Below, in pieces: positions 17,490-27,033 of a stretch of DNA of 64,000 nucleotides. Made by a program: the position numbers and the translations under genes. The notes below the pieces were generated by a model, which was given only the letters and a program-made list of their open reading frames with translations, was not told where the DNA came from and ran no database searches. This DNA comes from Anianabacter salinae. Its GTDB lineage: Bacteria; Pseudomonadota; Alphaproteobacteria; Rhodobacterales; Rhodobacteraceae. Each line of letters starts with the position of its first letter. Position 1 is the first letter of the stretch. The stretch is taken from the NCBI RefSeq assembly GCF_019061145.1, contig NZ_JAHQZS010000006.1, positions 62,001 through 126,000 of the forward strand. The letters run 5' to 3'.

Positions 17490-18875
17490 ATGACCATCAA
17501 GAGCCTTGGAAATCCATTCTCGGAAAAGTCCGATCTGCGCCACGGCGCCGAATGCGGCTGTTCCGACTGCAACGCCGGCGCAACCCACGCCGCCCACCAT
17601 GACGACCGCCGCATGTCGTCCGAGGAAATGCTCGACCGCGCCGTCGAAAGCGCCATCGTCCGCTCTGTCTTCGGCCACAACGACCTGAACCGGCGGTCCT
17701 TCATGGGCATGCTGGGTGGCGGCACGATGGCGGCGGCGCTTGCGTCCGTCTTTCCGCTCGACAAGGCCAAGGCGGCGATCCTGGACGAGCTTGGCCCGCC
17801 GGAGAAAACCGACCTCAACATCGGCTTCGTCCCGATCACCTGCGCCACGCCGATCATCATGGCGCAGCCCTTGGGCTTTTACGAGCGCTATGGCCTGAAC
17901 GCGCAAGTCATCAAGACCGCCGGTTGGGCGGTGGCGCGCGACAAGTCGCTGAACGGCGAATATGATGCGTCCCACATGCTGACCCCGATGCCGCTGGCGA
18001 TGACGCTTGGCGCGGGGTCGATCGCCGAACCCTACATCATGCCCGCCGTCGAGAACATCAACGGGCAGGCCATCGTCCTGTCGAACGAACACCTCGACAA
18101 GCGCGACCCGACCCAGTGGAAGGGCTTTACCTTCGGCGTGCCGTTCGAATACTCGATGCACAACTTCCTTCTGCGCTACTACGTCGCCGAATTCGGTCTC
18201 GACCCGGATGTCGACATCCAGATCCGCGTCGTGCCGCCGCCCGAGATGGTCGCCAACCTGCGCGCCGGAAACCTCGACGGCTACCTGTCGCCCGACCCGT
18301 TCAACCAGCGCGCTGTCTACGAAGGCATCGGGTTCATCCACATCCTGACCAAGGAAATCTGGGAAGGACATCCGTGCTGCGCCTTCGCCGCGCCCCTGTC
18401 CTTTGCGACCGAACTGCCGAACACCTACGGCGCGCTGCTGAAGTCGATCATCGACGCGACGCAATACGCATCGAACCCAGAGAACCGAAAGGAAATCTCG
18501 GCGGCCATCGCACCCACCAACTACCTCAACCAGCCCGTCACCGTGATCGAACAGGTGCTGACAGGCACCTACGCCGACGGTCTGGGCGAGGTGAAACAAG
18601 TGCCCGACCGGATCGACTTCGACCCCTTCCCCTGGCATTCCATGGGCGTCTGGATCCTGACGCAGATGAAGCGCTGGGGCTATATCGAGGGCGACATCGA
18701 TTACCGCGCCGTGGCGGAACAGGTCTATCTGGCCGCCGACGCGAAGAAGGTGATGAACGATCTGGGCTATGACGCGCCCGACGTCACCTACAAGTCGCAC
18801 ACGATCATGGGCAAGACCTTCGATCCGGCCGAGCCCGCCGCCTATGTCGACAGCTTCGCGATCAAGAAGACCTGA
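17490..18875 (+). CDS. cynA: Cyanate/nitrate-type ABC transporter substrate-binding protein
   Basis: 461 residues, start preceded by GGAGG. It belongs to the CmpA/NrtA/CynA family: IGFVPITCATPIIMAQPLGFYERYGL, MLTPMPLAMTLG and GVPFEYSMHNFLLRYYV are typical, and the following genes encode the membrane and ATPase parts plus cyanase. Unusually, the Tat motif NRRSFMG begins only at residue 67. It follows a 66-residue N-terminal extension with Cys at 22, 24 and 27 and His at 33, 36 and 37. The extension would be removed with the signal or lie on the cytoplasmic side. Cyanate as ligand is inferred from the linked cynS; nitrate or bicarbonate are family alternatives. Confidence 0.85.
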   Translation: MTIKSLGNPFSEKSDLRHGAECGCSDCNAGATHAAHHDDRRMSSEEMLDRAVESAIVRSVFGHNDLNRRSFMGMLGGGTMAAALASVFPLDKAKAAILDELGPPEKTDLNIGFVPITCATPIIMAQPLGFYERYGLNAQVIKTAGWAVARDKSLNGEYDASHMLTPMPLAMTLGAGSIAEPYIMPAVENINGQAIVLSNEHLDKRDPTQWKGFTFGVPFEYSMHNFLLRYYVAEFGLDPDVDIQIRVVPPPEMVANLRAGNLDGYLSPDPFNQRAVYEGIGFIHILTKEIWEGHPCCAFAAPLSFATELPNTYGALLKSIIDATQYASNPENRKEISAAIAPTNYLNQPVTVIEQVLTGTYADGLGEVKQVPDRIDFDPFPWHSMGVWILTQMKRWGYIEGDIDYRAVAEQVYLAADAKKVMNDLGYDAPDVTYKSHTIMGKTFDPAEPAAYVDSFAIKKT

Positions 18876-18878
18876 TCC

Positions 18879-19712
18879 ATGGACAAGCTGTCGGTCAACC
18901 AACGTGCAACCGTTCTGTCGCTGGTGATCCTGGTGGTCGGCCTCCTTGCGTGGGAGGCCGCCATTCCGGGCCAGAAGATCGCAACCGAACTTACAGAGTA
19001 CGAACGCCTGACCGGCGGCGGGGCGCCCAAGGCGGGCGTTCCTCCGCCCAGCCAGGTTCTGGTCAAGGCGTGGGAGCAGCTGTCGAACCCGTTCTATGAT
19101 GCGGGCCCCAACGACAAGGGCATCGGCATCCAGATCGCCTATTCCATCTACCGCGTGCTGACGGGTTATCTTCTGGCCGCGCTGATCGCCATCCCGGCGG
19201 GTTTCCTGATCGGGATGAGCCAGGTCGCCTACAAGGCGCTCAACCCGTTCATCCAGGTGCTGCGTCCGATCTCACCGCTCGCGTGGATGCCGCTGGCGCT
19301 GTTCATCATCCAGGACAGCAACGCCTCGGCGATTTTCGTCATCTTCATCTGTTCGATCTGGCCGATGCTCATCAACACCGCCTTCGGGGTTGCAGGGGTC
19401 CGGCAGGACTGGGTCAACGTGGCCCGCACGCACGAGCTTGGGCCGCTCAGGACAGCATTCACCGTGATCCTGCCCGCCGCCGCACCCACGATCCTGACGG
19501 GGATGCGTATCTCGATCGGCATCGCGTGGCTGGTGATCGTCGCCGCCGAGATGCTCGTGGGCGGAACCGGCATCGGATATTACGTCTGGAACGAGTGGAA
19601 CAACCTCGACCTCACCTCGGTCATCTTCTCGATCCTGATGATCGGCGTGGTGGGTATGATCCTCGACAGCGTCTTCGCCGCGCTTCAGCGCGCCGTCACC
19701 TACGCGGAATGA
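18879..19712 (+). CDS. cynB: Cyanate/nitrate-type ABC transporter permease
   Basis: 277-residue inner-membrane protein of the NrtB/CynB/SsuC family. It begins 3 bp after cynA. An N-terminal membrane segment precedes a periplasmic stretch; the remaining segments include VLTGYLLAALIAIPAGFLIG. The cytoplasmic EAA-type loop appears as ARTHELGPLRTAFTVILPAAAPTILTGMRISIG, the contact site for the ATPase. The tail YYVWNEWNNLDL is typical of nitrate/cyanate permeases. Confidence 0.88.
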   Translation: MDKLSVNQRATVLSLVILVVGLLAWEAAIPGQKIATELTEYERLTGGGAPKAGVPPPSQVLVKAWEQLSNPFYDAGPNDKGIGIQIAYSIYRVLTGYLLAALIAIPAGFLIGMSQVAYKALNPFIQVLRPISPLAWMPLALFIIQDSNASAIFVIFICSIWPMLINTAFGVAGVRQDWVNVARTHELGPLRTAFTVILPAAAPTILTGMRISIGIAWLVIVAAEMLVGGTGIGYYVWNEWNNLDLTSVIFSILMIGVVGMILDSVFAALQRAVTYAE

Positions 19713-19723
19713 AGGAGCGTTCC

Positions 19724-20620
19724 ATGACACAACCCTTCCTCAAGATCGAAAACCTGACCCAGCGCTATCCCGATGGCCAGGGCGGCGAGATGACCGTATT
19801 CGAGAACGCCAGCTTCGGGGTGGAGAAAGGCGAATTCGTCTGCATCCTCGGCCATTCCGGCTGCGGCAAGTCGACGATCATGAACATCCTCGCCGGGCTG
19901 TCCGAACCGACCTCGGGCGTCGTCAAGATGGACGGCTTCGAGGTGTCGGGCCCATCGCTCGACCGGGGCGTGGTGTTCCAGAACTATTCGCTGATGCCCT
20001 GGCTGTCAGCGCTCAGGAACGTCACTTTCGCGGTGGCAGCCCGCCACCCTGACTGGCCGAAGGCCAAGGTCGTCGAACACTCGAAGCAATACCTGTCGAT
20101 GGTCGGCCTCGACGGCGACGCGATCCGGCGCAAGCCCAGCCAGTTGTCGGGCGGGATGCGGCAGCGGGTGTCCATCGCGCGGGCCTTTGCGAACCACCCC
20201 AAGCTGTTGTTGCTGGACGAGCCGTTCGGGGCGCTTGATGCGCTGACGCGGGGCACGATCCAGGACGAGCTTCTGAAGATCTGGGGCGGCACGGAACAGA
20301 CCGTGTTCATGATTACCCACGACATCGACGAGGCGATCCTGCTGGCCGACCGTATCCTTCTGATGACCAACGGCCCCTACGCGCGCGTCGCCGAGTCCGT
20401 GGAAATCACCATTCCGCGTCCGCGCAACCGCACGTCGATCATCGAGCATCCGAACTACTACAAGATCCGCAACCACCTCGTGCACTTCCTCGGCATCCGC
20501 TCGAAGGAACTGGCCGGAAAACAGGCCGACGGGCCGCAAGCCCCGCAGACCGTTCGCATCGAGGAACCGGCCCAGCCGAACCCGGAACCCCGCGCCCCCC
20601 TGCGCGCCGTCAACGAGTGA
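19724..20620 (+). CDS. cynD: Cyanate/nitrate-type ABC transporter ATP-binding protein
   Basis: 298 residues from the ATG at 19724, preceded by GAAGGAG; the reading frame extends upstream through cynB but without a plausible start. Motifs: Walker A GHSGCGKST, Q-loop QNYSLMPWLSA, signature LSGGMRQRVSIA, Walker B LLLLDEPFGALD and switch His in ITHDIDEA. The C-terminal 40 residues after the NBD are Pro/Gln-rich and may be regulatory. It powers CynAB uptake. Confidence 0.9.
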   Translation: MTQPFLKIENLTQRYPDGQGGEMTVFENASFGVEKGEFVCILGHSGCGKSTIMNILAGLSEPTSGVVKMDGFEVSGPSLDRGVVFQNYSLMPWLSALRNVTFAVAARHPDWPKAKVVEHSKQYLSMVGLDGDAIRRKPSQLSGGMRQRVSIARAFANHPKLLLLDEPFGALDALTRGTIQDELLKIWGGTEQTVFMITHDIDEAILLADRILLMTNGPYARVAESVEITIPRPRNRTSIIEHPNYYKIRNHLVHFLGIRSKELAGKQADGPQAPQTVRIEEPAQPNPEPRAPLRAVNE

Positions 20621-20634
20621 AAAGGAGAGGACCC

Positions 20635-21102
20635 ATGAAAGACAGCCTAGCCCCCCAGATGATGACGAAAGAGGACGTCACGATGATGATCCTCTCGGCC
20701 AAGAAGACATCCGGCATGACCTGGGAACAGATCGCCGACAAGATCGGCATGTCTCCGGTGTGGACGCATTCCGCCTGCATGGGCATGAACGCGATGCCGG
20801 TGGACAAGGCCGAGGCGCTAGTCGGCGCGATGGGCCTGCCGCAAGAGGCGGCGTCGGTGCTGGCGGAAAGCCCCACCAAGGTCTGGGAACAGGCCGTGCC
20901 CACCGATCCCTGCATCTATCGCCTCTACGAGATCGTCGGCGTCTACGGCCCCACGATCAAGGCGCTGATCCAGGAAAAATTCGGCGACGGGATCATGTCG
21001 GCGATCGACTTCGACATGCAGATCACCCGCGTCGAGAACCTCAAGGGTGACCGCGTGAAGATCGAGATGTCAGGCAAATACCTTGGCTACAACAGCTGGT
21101 AA
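20635..21102 (+). CDS. cynS: Cyanase (cyanate hydratase)
   Basis: 155 residues from the ATG at 20635, preceded by AAAGGAGAGG. Cyanase converts cyanate and bicarbonate to ammonia and CO2. The N-terminal helix-turn-helix-like domain (TWEQIADKIGMSPVWTHSACMG) and the C-terminal catalytic domain are both complete. The three catalytic residues known from the E. coli enzyme fall at identical positions: R96 and E99 in YRLYE and S122 in GIMSAIDF. As the fourth gene after the transporter it completes a cyanate-as-nitrogen-source operon. Confidence 0.96.
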   Translation: MKDSLAPQMMTKEDVTMMILSAKKTSGMTWEQIADKIGMSPVWTHSACMGMNAMPVDKAEALVGAMGLPQEAASVLAESPTKVWEQAVPTDPCIYRLYEIVGVYGPTIKALIQEKFGDGIMSAIDFDMQITRVENLKGDRVKIEMSGKYLGYNSW

Positions 21103-21110
21103 GCACCGGC

Positions 21111-21135
21111 GGGCGCGCGGGGAAACCGCGCGTCC
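21111..21135 (+). other. GC-rich intra-operon hairpin after cynS
   Basis: GGGCGCGCGG-ggaaa-CCGCGCGTCC forms a 10-bp stem (one G-T pair) with a 5-base loop. No T-run follows, so it looks more like an mRNA-stabilising or processing hairpin between cynS and the next gene than a terminator. Confidence 0.4.
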
Positions 21136-21156
21136 GCAGCCGACAGGACCATTGAC

Positions 21157-21621
21157 ATGACCCGGCCTCCGGTGCCCCCGTTCAGCCATGACGACGCAGT
21201 GCGCAAGGTCCGCATGGCCGAGGACGCCTGGAACACGCGAGACCCCGCCACGGTCGCGCTGGCCTATACACCGGACACGCGCTGGCGCAACCGGTCCGAG
21301 TTCCTGACGGGCGGCGCCGAGGTCGAGGCGTTCCTGACCCGCAAGTGGGACAAGGAACGCAACTACCGCCTGATAAAGGAAATCTGGGCGCACTCCGCAG
21401 ACCTGATCGCCGTGCGCTTCGCCTACGAATGGCAAAGCGCAGCCGGTGACTGGTTCAGATCCTACGGCAACGAGAACTGGAAGTTCGACGGCGCTGGCTA
21501 CATGGCCGAACGCCATGCCTCGATCAACGATCTTCCCATCTCCGCAGCCGAGCGTCTGTTCCACTGGCCGCCCGGTCCACGCCCTGCGGATCATCCGGGG
21601 CTGAGCGCGCTGGGGCTGTAG
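21157..21621 (+). CDS. DUF1348 / NTF2-like small protein
   Basis: 154 residues of the DUF1348 group in the NTF2/SnoaL-like superfamily. The N-terminal helix [29 protein letters not shown] and the later [23 protein letters not shown] are characteristic. It lies 54 bp after cynS on the same strand. NTF2-like folds form small ligand-binding cavities, sometimes catalytic. Its role in cyanate use is unknown; linkage alone suggests an accessory function. Confidence 0.8.
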   Translation: MTRPPVPPFSHDDAVRKVRMAEDAWNTRDPATVALAYTPDTRWRNRSEFLTGGAEVEAFLTRKWDKERNYRLIKEIWAHSADLIAVRFAYEWQSAAGDWFRSYGNENWKFDGAGYMAERHASINDLPISAAERLFHWPPGPRPADHPGLSALGL

Positions 21622-21970
21622 CAGGCAACCTTGTCCAACCTTGATACTCGTCCTGAAGACGATGGGTCAGGCCATGACCCTGCGCCTGCGCCTGCGCCTC
21701 GGAATCTAGAAAATATGGCATTGAGGCCGGTCTGACCCGGCGTCACTTCGTCGCTTCTTTCCGCTCGCCTCTTGAATGGCGGCAAATCATCCTGATATCG
21801 CGAGCTTGAGCCACAATGATCCGTCGCAAAAGGATCATGAGAGGCCGGATCGCTTCGGTTTCTTGCAGTTTCACCCATGTCATACAGCTCGCCATCGTTA
21901 CCGGCGCTCAATCTCGACCGCTGGTGCCGCGCATCAGCAGCTAGCTGCTCTACTTCCAAGAAAGACGCCG
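21622..21970. other. Intergenic stretch without a supported gene
   Basis: About 350 bp between the DUF1348 gene and the response regulator. It contains a short direct repeat of CCTGCG near 21680-21700 and AT-richer patches. No open frame here has a ribosome site or recognisable family. The response-regulator promoter presumably lies here. Confidence 0.5.
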
Positions 21971-22660
21971 ATGGCTTTCCGAATTCTTGTTCTCGACGAC
22001 GAACCCCAGATTTGCACGCTTCTGCAGACCTTGCTCGAGATGCACGCCTATACCGTCGACACGGCCCATACGATCGCAGAGGCCACCGCCGCGACCGAAG
22101 CCGTGCACTATGATCTGTTCATACTCGATCAGGCGCTTCCCGATGGCAGCGGTCTGGATTTCGCGCAACGGATGCACGAAGTGTCGGGCGCCGGGCTAAT
22201 CATCCTGACCGGGCGGCGCGACCAGGTGGACCGCGTCGTGGCGCTGGAAATCGCGGCGGATGACTACATCACCAAGCCCTTCGACAACCGCGAACTGGTG
22301 GCGCGCGTGCGGTCCGTCCTGCGGCGCACGGTTACGGGGGGACGCACGGCGCAGCCCCGCCTGGTGCATTTCGATGACATGACGCTGGACACCGATGCGC
22401 GCCGCCTTCTCGACGCGGACGGCCAGGAGGTGATCCTGACCGCGCAGGAATTCGACGTCTTGCAGGTGCTTGTCACGCACCGCAACCGCGTGCTGGAACG
22501 CGAGGCCATCCTCAAGCTGGCGGGCCTGCGCAAGCATGCTGCTCAGGGGCGCGCCGTAGACGGGCTTGTCAGCCGGTTGCGGGGCAAGCTGGCGCTTCAG
22601 CCCGGCGGAACGGTGCAGATCCGCACGATCCACGGACGCGGCTACATGCTGAGCGTCTGA
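21971..22660 (+). CDS. OmpR-family response regulator
   Basis: 229 residues from the ATG at 21971 (start MAFRILVLDDEP); a longer frame from 21776 is out of keeping with the family. The receiver domain has the acidic pair in LVLDDEP, phospho-acceptor D53 in LFILDQALPDGSG and the conserved Lys in YITKPFDNRELVARV. The C-terminal winged helix is seen as TLDTDARRLLDADGQEVILTAQEFDVL and IRTIHGRGYML. No adjacent simple kinase is present. The hybrid kinase about 0.9 kb downstream is on the same strand but separated by a peroxiredoxin gene. Confidence 0.9.
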   Translation: MAFRILVLDDEPQICTLLQTLLEMHAYTVDTAHTIAEATAATEAVHYDLFILDQALPDGSGLDFAQRMHEVSGAGLIILTGRRDQVDRVVALEIAADDYITKPFDNRELVARVRSVLRRTVTGGRTAQPRLVHFDDMTLDTDARRLLDADGQEVILTAQEFDVLQVLVTHRNRVLEREAILKLAGLRKHAAQGRAVDGLVSRLRGKLALQPGGTVQIRTIHGRGYMLSV

Positions 22661-22801
22661 GCAACTGGCGGGCGCGGAAGGCCACAACCCCCGGTTTCAT
22701 ATCTTTTGATCCGGCGTGAACATCTTTCGACAAATCGACCGCAATGCCGTCACACCGCCTGTCTCTTGTCGGGTCACACACACAGGAGCAGGAGCGCAGT
22801 C

Positions 22802-23530
22802 GTGACGATAAGCTTTTTTTCCTACAATCAGGGAAATCGGAACCGGCTTCGCATGCCGTCCGGATACAGAAGAACGGTGTCCTGGGTGCCGCAGCTTGGG
22901 GACGTGTTTCCTGATTTCACCGCCGACACCAATGCGGGACCGTTGCATTTCTTCGACTGGGCCGAGGGGCACTGGACACATCTGTTCAGCCATCCCGCCG
23001 CCCGGACCCCGGTTTGCACCACCGAGGTTGCGGCTTTGGCGTCCGCCGTGCCGGACTTCGACGAGCGCAACGTCAAGCTGCTTGGCTTCACCGGATCCTC
23101 AACCGAGGATCAAGAGTCCTGGCACGCCGATATCGAGCGTCTGTTCGATGTGAACGTCGATTTTCCCTTCGTCGCGGACGAGGGGTGCCGGATGGCGCGA
23201 AAGTTCGGCATGCTGCATGACAAGCAATCGGCCACCATGCCGATCCGCAAGTCGTTCATTCTCGACCCGCAGATGCGCATCCGCATGATCTTTGAATATC
23301 CGATCTACATCGGACGCGGCACAGAGGAAATCCTGCGCGTGATCGATTCCCTGCAGATCATGGACAAGACCGGCCTCGCCGTTCCGGCGGACTGGGAAGA
23401 AGGCGACGAGTTGCTGTTCACCGAGAACATGCCGGACACTGCGGCACGTCAGCTTTACGGCGACAAATTTACGCGTTTGACCGACTACCTGGCGGTGGTC
23501 CGGCAACCGGCTGCCGCCCGAAAGGGATAG
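22802..23530 (+). CDS. 1-Cys peroxiredoxin (Prx6 family)
   Basis: 242 residues if translation starts at the GTG at 22802, which has AGGAG at good spacing; an ATG at 22853 would give 225 residues but has no clear ribosome site. The peroxidatic cysteine is C72 in FSHPAARTPVCTTE, and the long C-terminal extension (FIEYPI-like MIFEYPIYIGRGTEEILRVIDSLQ) is that of the Prx6 group. It reduces hydrogen and organic peroxides in the cytoplasm. Its place between a response regulator and a hybrid kinase hints at redox or stress signalling, but no shared promoter can be shown. Confidence 0.9.
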   Translation: MTISFFSYNQGNRNRLRMPSGYRRTVSWVPQLGDVFPDFTADTNAGPLHFFDWAEGHWTHLFSHPAARTPVCTTEVAALASAVPDFDERNVKLLGFTGSSTEDQESWHADIERLFDVNVDFPFVADEGCRMARKFGMLHDKQSATMPIRKSFILDPQMRIRMIFEYPIYIGRGTEEILRVIDSLQIMDKTGLAVPADWEEGDELLFTENMPDTAARQLYGDKFTRLTDYLAVVRQPAAARKG

Positions 23531-23597
23531 TCCCGATCCATTGCCGGGGCGCAGCTTTGTCCCGTCCGTCCATTTTCGCTAGTCTGCCGATAATCGC

Positions 23598-26500
23598 ATG
23601 ACCAACGAGTATGGACGGACGGGCATGGAAATTCTGAAGATCCTCCGCTTCGCGCTTTGGCTTGCTGCTGCGGCGCTGGCAGGATTCGCGGTCGCTTTGG
23701 TGATCGGGCACCAGCGCGTCACGCATGCAGAAGACATGGCCGAGCGGATCATCGCGCTGCAATCCGGCATCGACGCGTTTTCGGCGCGGGCTGACGATCT
23801 TGCCGTCAACGGCGCGACACCCGAGGATCTGGCGGAATTCTCGCAAACCGGGCGCGATCTGCGTGCGGCTGCGGCCGCGCTGCCGGGCGATCTAGCCTCA
23901 AGCCAGCGTGTCATTTCCGAAATCGCCACCCTAGAAGAGCATGTGACATCGCTGGGCGGCCCAGACGGCGGCATTCCCGAATCGGCCTTGCCGGACCTCT
24001 CCCAACGCCAGCGCCTGACAGCATTGGCCCGGGACGGTCTCGCGCTTGACATGCAGGTCCGCGAATTGCTGGAAGCGCAAAGTTCCGACCTCCTGGGTGT
24101 CCTGCTCCGCGCGATCTGGGGCGTCTCTGCGCTGTGGCTGATCTTCCTGGGGTTGGCGACGGGTCTTGCCGTCTTCCTCCGCCACAGGCTTGTCGGCCCC
24201 CTGCGCACGATCCGCAGCACGGTCGAGCGGATCGAAAAAGGCGATCTGTCTGCACGCGCACAGGTCGGCGGCCGCGACGAGCTGGCCGCACTTGCCGATG
24301 GTATCAACGACATGGCCGCCGGACGCGAGGCGACCGAGGCGCGTCTGGTGCGCACGCAGGCGATCGGACGGCTTGGCGGATGGCATCTGGATGCCCGCAG
24401 CGGCACGCTGGACTGGGATGACCAGACCTGTGCGATCTTCGAGGTCGATCCAGCCAGCTTTACAAGGACATCGCAAGAATTCCTGTCACGCATTCCGGAC
24501 GACGACCGGGACATGGTCATCGCACAGCGCAAGGCGCTGCGGGACAGCGCAACGCCCTATGACTTTCAGCACCGCATCCGCACCGGCAGCGGCCGGATCA
24601 AATGGGTGTGGGAGCGCGCAGAAGTCATCCGCGACGATACCGGAGAGGTCATCTGCCTCGATGGCACGGTTCAGGACATCACCGAGCTGAAAGAAACCGA
24701 ACTTGCGCTCGAGGAGGCGCGCGCGCGATCCGAACATGGCGCGGCGCTGTTGCGCTTTGCCGGGCGGACGGCCCGTTTCGGGGGCTGGCGTGCCTTGCCA
24801 AACGGGGACAGGGTCGAATGGACCCCCGAGACTGCCGCGATCCACGAGGCGCCCTACGACAGCCCGCCGCACGTCGAAGACGCCATGGCCTATTACGATC
24901 CCGCAGACCGGCCACGGATCCGCGCGCTGTTCCAGAAATGCCTCCGCGACGGCGAGGACTTCGACGACGTGTTCCGCTTCACGACCGCCACCGGGCGACG
25001 GCTTTGGGTGCGCTCTTCGGGCGAGGCCGTGCGCGATGCGTCAGGCCGGATCACCGAGTTGCGCGGCGCGTTCCAGGATGTCACCGAACTGTTCGAGGCG
25101 CGCGACGAGGCGGTTCGGCGAAATGCCGAACTGGATGCCGTCGTCTCGGCGATGGAAGACGGCTTTGTCTCGCTCGATGCGGCGGGGATCGTCAGCTTTA
25201 TCAACCCGATGGCGCGCGAATTGCTGGGGGTCACGGAAGATCACGACAAAGGGCTCAGGCCCGGAAAGGCGTTGACCGAGGCTTTGGCGCAGGCGCCCGA
25301 GGGCACCCTTCAGGCGCAACTGGCCGCGATGATCGCGGACGGCACGGCGCGCGAGGCCGAATTGCACGATGCGCGAACCGACCGCTGGGTCGGAATCCTG
25401 CTGCATCGCACCGGGGGCCGCACCGCGATCCTGCTTCGCGACACGACGGCGGCACGCCAGGCGGACCGGCGGCTTCGGGTTCTCGAGGCGGCGCTGGAAG
25501 AAATCGACGACATCGTCCTGATCACCGAGGCCAGCCACGTCGACGGCCCCGACCATCCCCGGATCCTTTATGCCAATGCCGCCTTCGGGCGCGTGACAGG
25601 CCACGCGCCCGAACAGGCGATCGGACGCACGCCGCGCTTCCTGCAGGGCCCAGAGACATCGCGCAAGGAACTCGACCGCGTCCGCGAGGCCCTGATCCGG
25701 CGCGAACCGGTGCAGGCCGAACTGATCAACTACGACGCAGCCGGGCGGCCGTTGTTGATGCGGATCGAGATCGTGCCGCTGCCCGACCCCTATGGCGGCG
25801 ATGGCTATTTCGTCGCCGTGCAGCGCGACATCACCCTGCAGAAACAGCGCGAGGAATCCGAATTCCAGAACAGCAAGATGGTCGTCGTGGGCCAGCTGAC
25901 CGGCGGGGTGGCACATGATTTCAACAATCTGCTGACGATCATCATGGGCAACGCCGACCTCTTGCTTGACGCGGTGGAGGCGCCAGAAAAGCGGCGGCTG
26001 GTAGAGGCGCTGATCGACGCTGCCGAGCGCGGGGCGCGGCTGACCGACAGCCTGCTCGCGTTCTCGCGCCGCACTCCGCTGGAGCCGGTTCCGACCGACG
26101 TGAACGCGTTCCTGGACGAGGCCGAGACCCTGTTGCGGCAGGCCCTGCCCGCTGGCGTGCAGATGACCTATGTGAAGGGTGCCGCGCACCCGGTTGTCGA
26201 CATCGACCCCTCCCGGCTTCAGGCGGCGCTGGTCAATCTGGTGCTGAACGGGCGCGACGCGGTCGGCGGGCGGGGCCAGATCACGGTCGAGACCGACGAC
26301 ATTTATCTGGACGCCGGATACGCGGTTCAGCACGGCGATCTTGCCCCCGGCGATTATGTGCTCCTGTCCGTCACCGACGACGGCGCCGGGATGGACGCCG
26401 AAACCGCCGCGCAAGCGTTCGAGCCGTTCTTCACCACCAAGGCCGTCGGGGCGGGAACCGGCCTGGGCCTCAGCAGCGTCTACGGCTTCGCCCGGCAGTC

Positions 26501-26996
26501 GGGCGGACAGGCGCAAATCAACTCGGAGGCTGGCAAGGGAACCACCGTACAGCTGTATCTGCCGCGTGCCGGGCAAGCCCCCGCTCTGTCGCCGCGCCAG
26601 ACCCTTGAGCGTCCGTCACGGGGCGCGGGCGAGCATATCCTGGTGGTCGAGGATGATCCCGCCGTTCTTGAATATGCCGCACGGCAACTGCGCGCGCTGG
26701 GGTATCGCGTGACCGTCGCGCCGGATTCCGCGCAGGCGCTGGAGGTTCTGGGACGGCAAGGCGACGACATCGACCTTCTGTTCACCGACGTCGTGCTTGG
26801 CGGCGGGGCCAGTGGCAAGGCGCTCGCCGACCGCGCCCGCGCGGATCGCCCGTCGCTTCGCGTGCTGTTCACCTCGGGCTACACGAACAACGCGATCACC
26901 CATGACGGGCGCCTCGATCCCGACGTCAAGCTGCTCGAAAAGCCGTATCGCGGGGCACGGCTGGCGCAGAAACTGCGCGAGGCATTGGCAGGTTAA
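23598..26996 (+). CDS. Membrane hybrid histidine kinase with HAMP, four PAS domains and receiver
   Basis: 1132 residues from the ATG at 23598; an ATG at 23625 is an equally possible start. Layout: membrane segment about 15-38, periplasmic loop, second segment about 162-185, HAMP about 190-245, PAS domains about 255-365, 385-500, 505-610 and 625-745, dimerisation domain with H773 in GGVAHDFNNLL, ATPase domain (TDDGAGMD, EPFFTTK, GTGLGLSS) and a C-terminal receiver with D1064. The fourth PAS resembles a LOV domain, with GRTPRFLQG at the place of the LOV signature GRNCRFLQG. The flavin-reactive Cys is replaced by Pro679, so normal LOV photochemistry is not expected. The output target is not evident. 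Confidence 0.9.
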   Translation: MTNEYGRTGMEILKILRFALWLAAAALAGFAVALVIGHQRVTHAEDMAERIIALQSGIDAFSARADDLAVNGATPEDLAEFSQTGRDLRAAAAALPGDLASSQRVISEIATLEEHVTSLGGPDGGIPESALPDLSQRQRLTALARDGLALDMQVRELLEAQSSDLLGVLLRAIWGVSALWLIFLGLATGLAVFLRHRLVGPLRTIRSTVERIEKGDLSARAQVGGRDELAALADGINDMAAGREATEARLVRTQAIGRLGGWHLDARSGTLDWDDQTCAIFEVDPASFTRTSQEFLSRIPDDDRDMVIAQRKALRDSATPYDFQHRIRTGSGRIKWVWERAEVIRDDTGEVICLDGTVQDITELKETELALEEARARSEHGAALLRFAGRTARFGGWRALPNGDRVEWTPETAAIHEAPYDSPPHVEDAMAYYDPADRPRIRALFQKCLRDGEDFDDVFRFTTATGRRLWVRSSGEAVRDASGRITELRGAFQDVTELFEARDEAVRRNAELDAVVSAMEDGFVSLDAAGIVSFINPMARELLGVTEDHDKGLRPGKALTEALAQAPEGTLQAQLAAMIADGTAREAELHDARTDRWVGILLHRTGGRTAILLRDTTAARQADRRLRVLEAALEEIDDIVLITEASHVDGPDHPRILYANAAFGRVTGHAPEQAIGRTPRFLQGPETSRKELDRVREALIRREPVQAELINYDAAGRPLLMRIEIVPLPDPYGGDGYFVAVQRDITLQKQREESEFQNSKMVVVGQLTGGVAHDFNNLLTIIMGNADLLLDAVEAPEKRRLVEALIDAAERGARLTDSLLAFSRRTPLEPVPTDVNAFLDEAETLLRQALPAGVQMTYVKGAAHPVVDIDPSRLQAALVNLVLNGRDAVGGRGQITVETDDIYLDAGYAVQHGDLAPGDYVLLSVTDDGAGMDAETAAQAFEPFFTTKAVGAGTGLGLSSVYGFARQSGGQAQINSEAGKGTTVQLYLPRAGQAPALSPRQTLERPSRGAGEHILVVEDDPAVLEYAARQLRALGYRVTVAPDSAQALEVLGRQGDDIDLLFTDVVLGGGASGKALADRARADRPSLRVLFTSGYTNNAITHDGRLDPDVKLLEKPYRGARLAQKLREALAG

Positions 26997-27033
26997 GCCA
27001 TGCCGCCCGCAGCGATTGTGTGTTGGACCGGCG

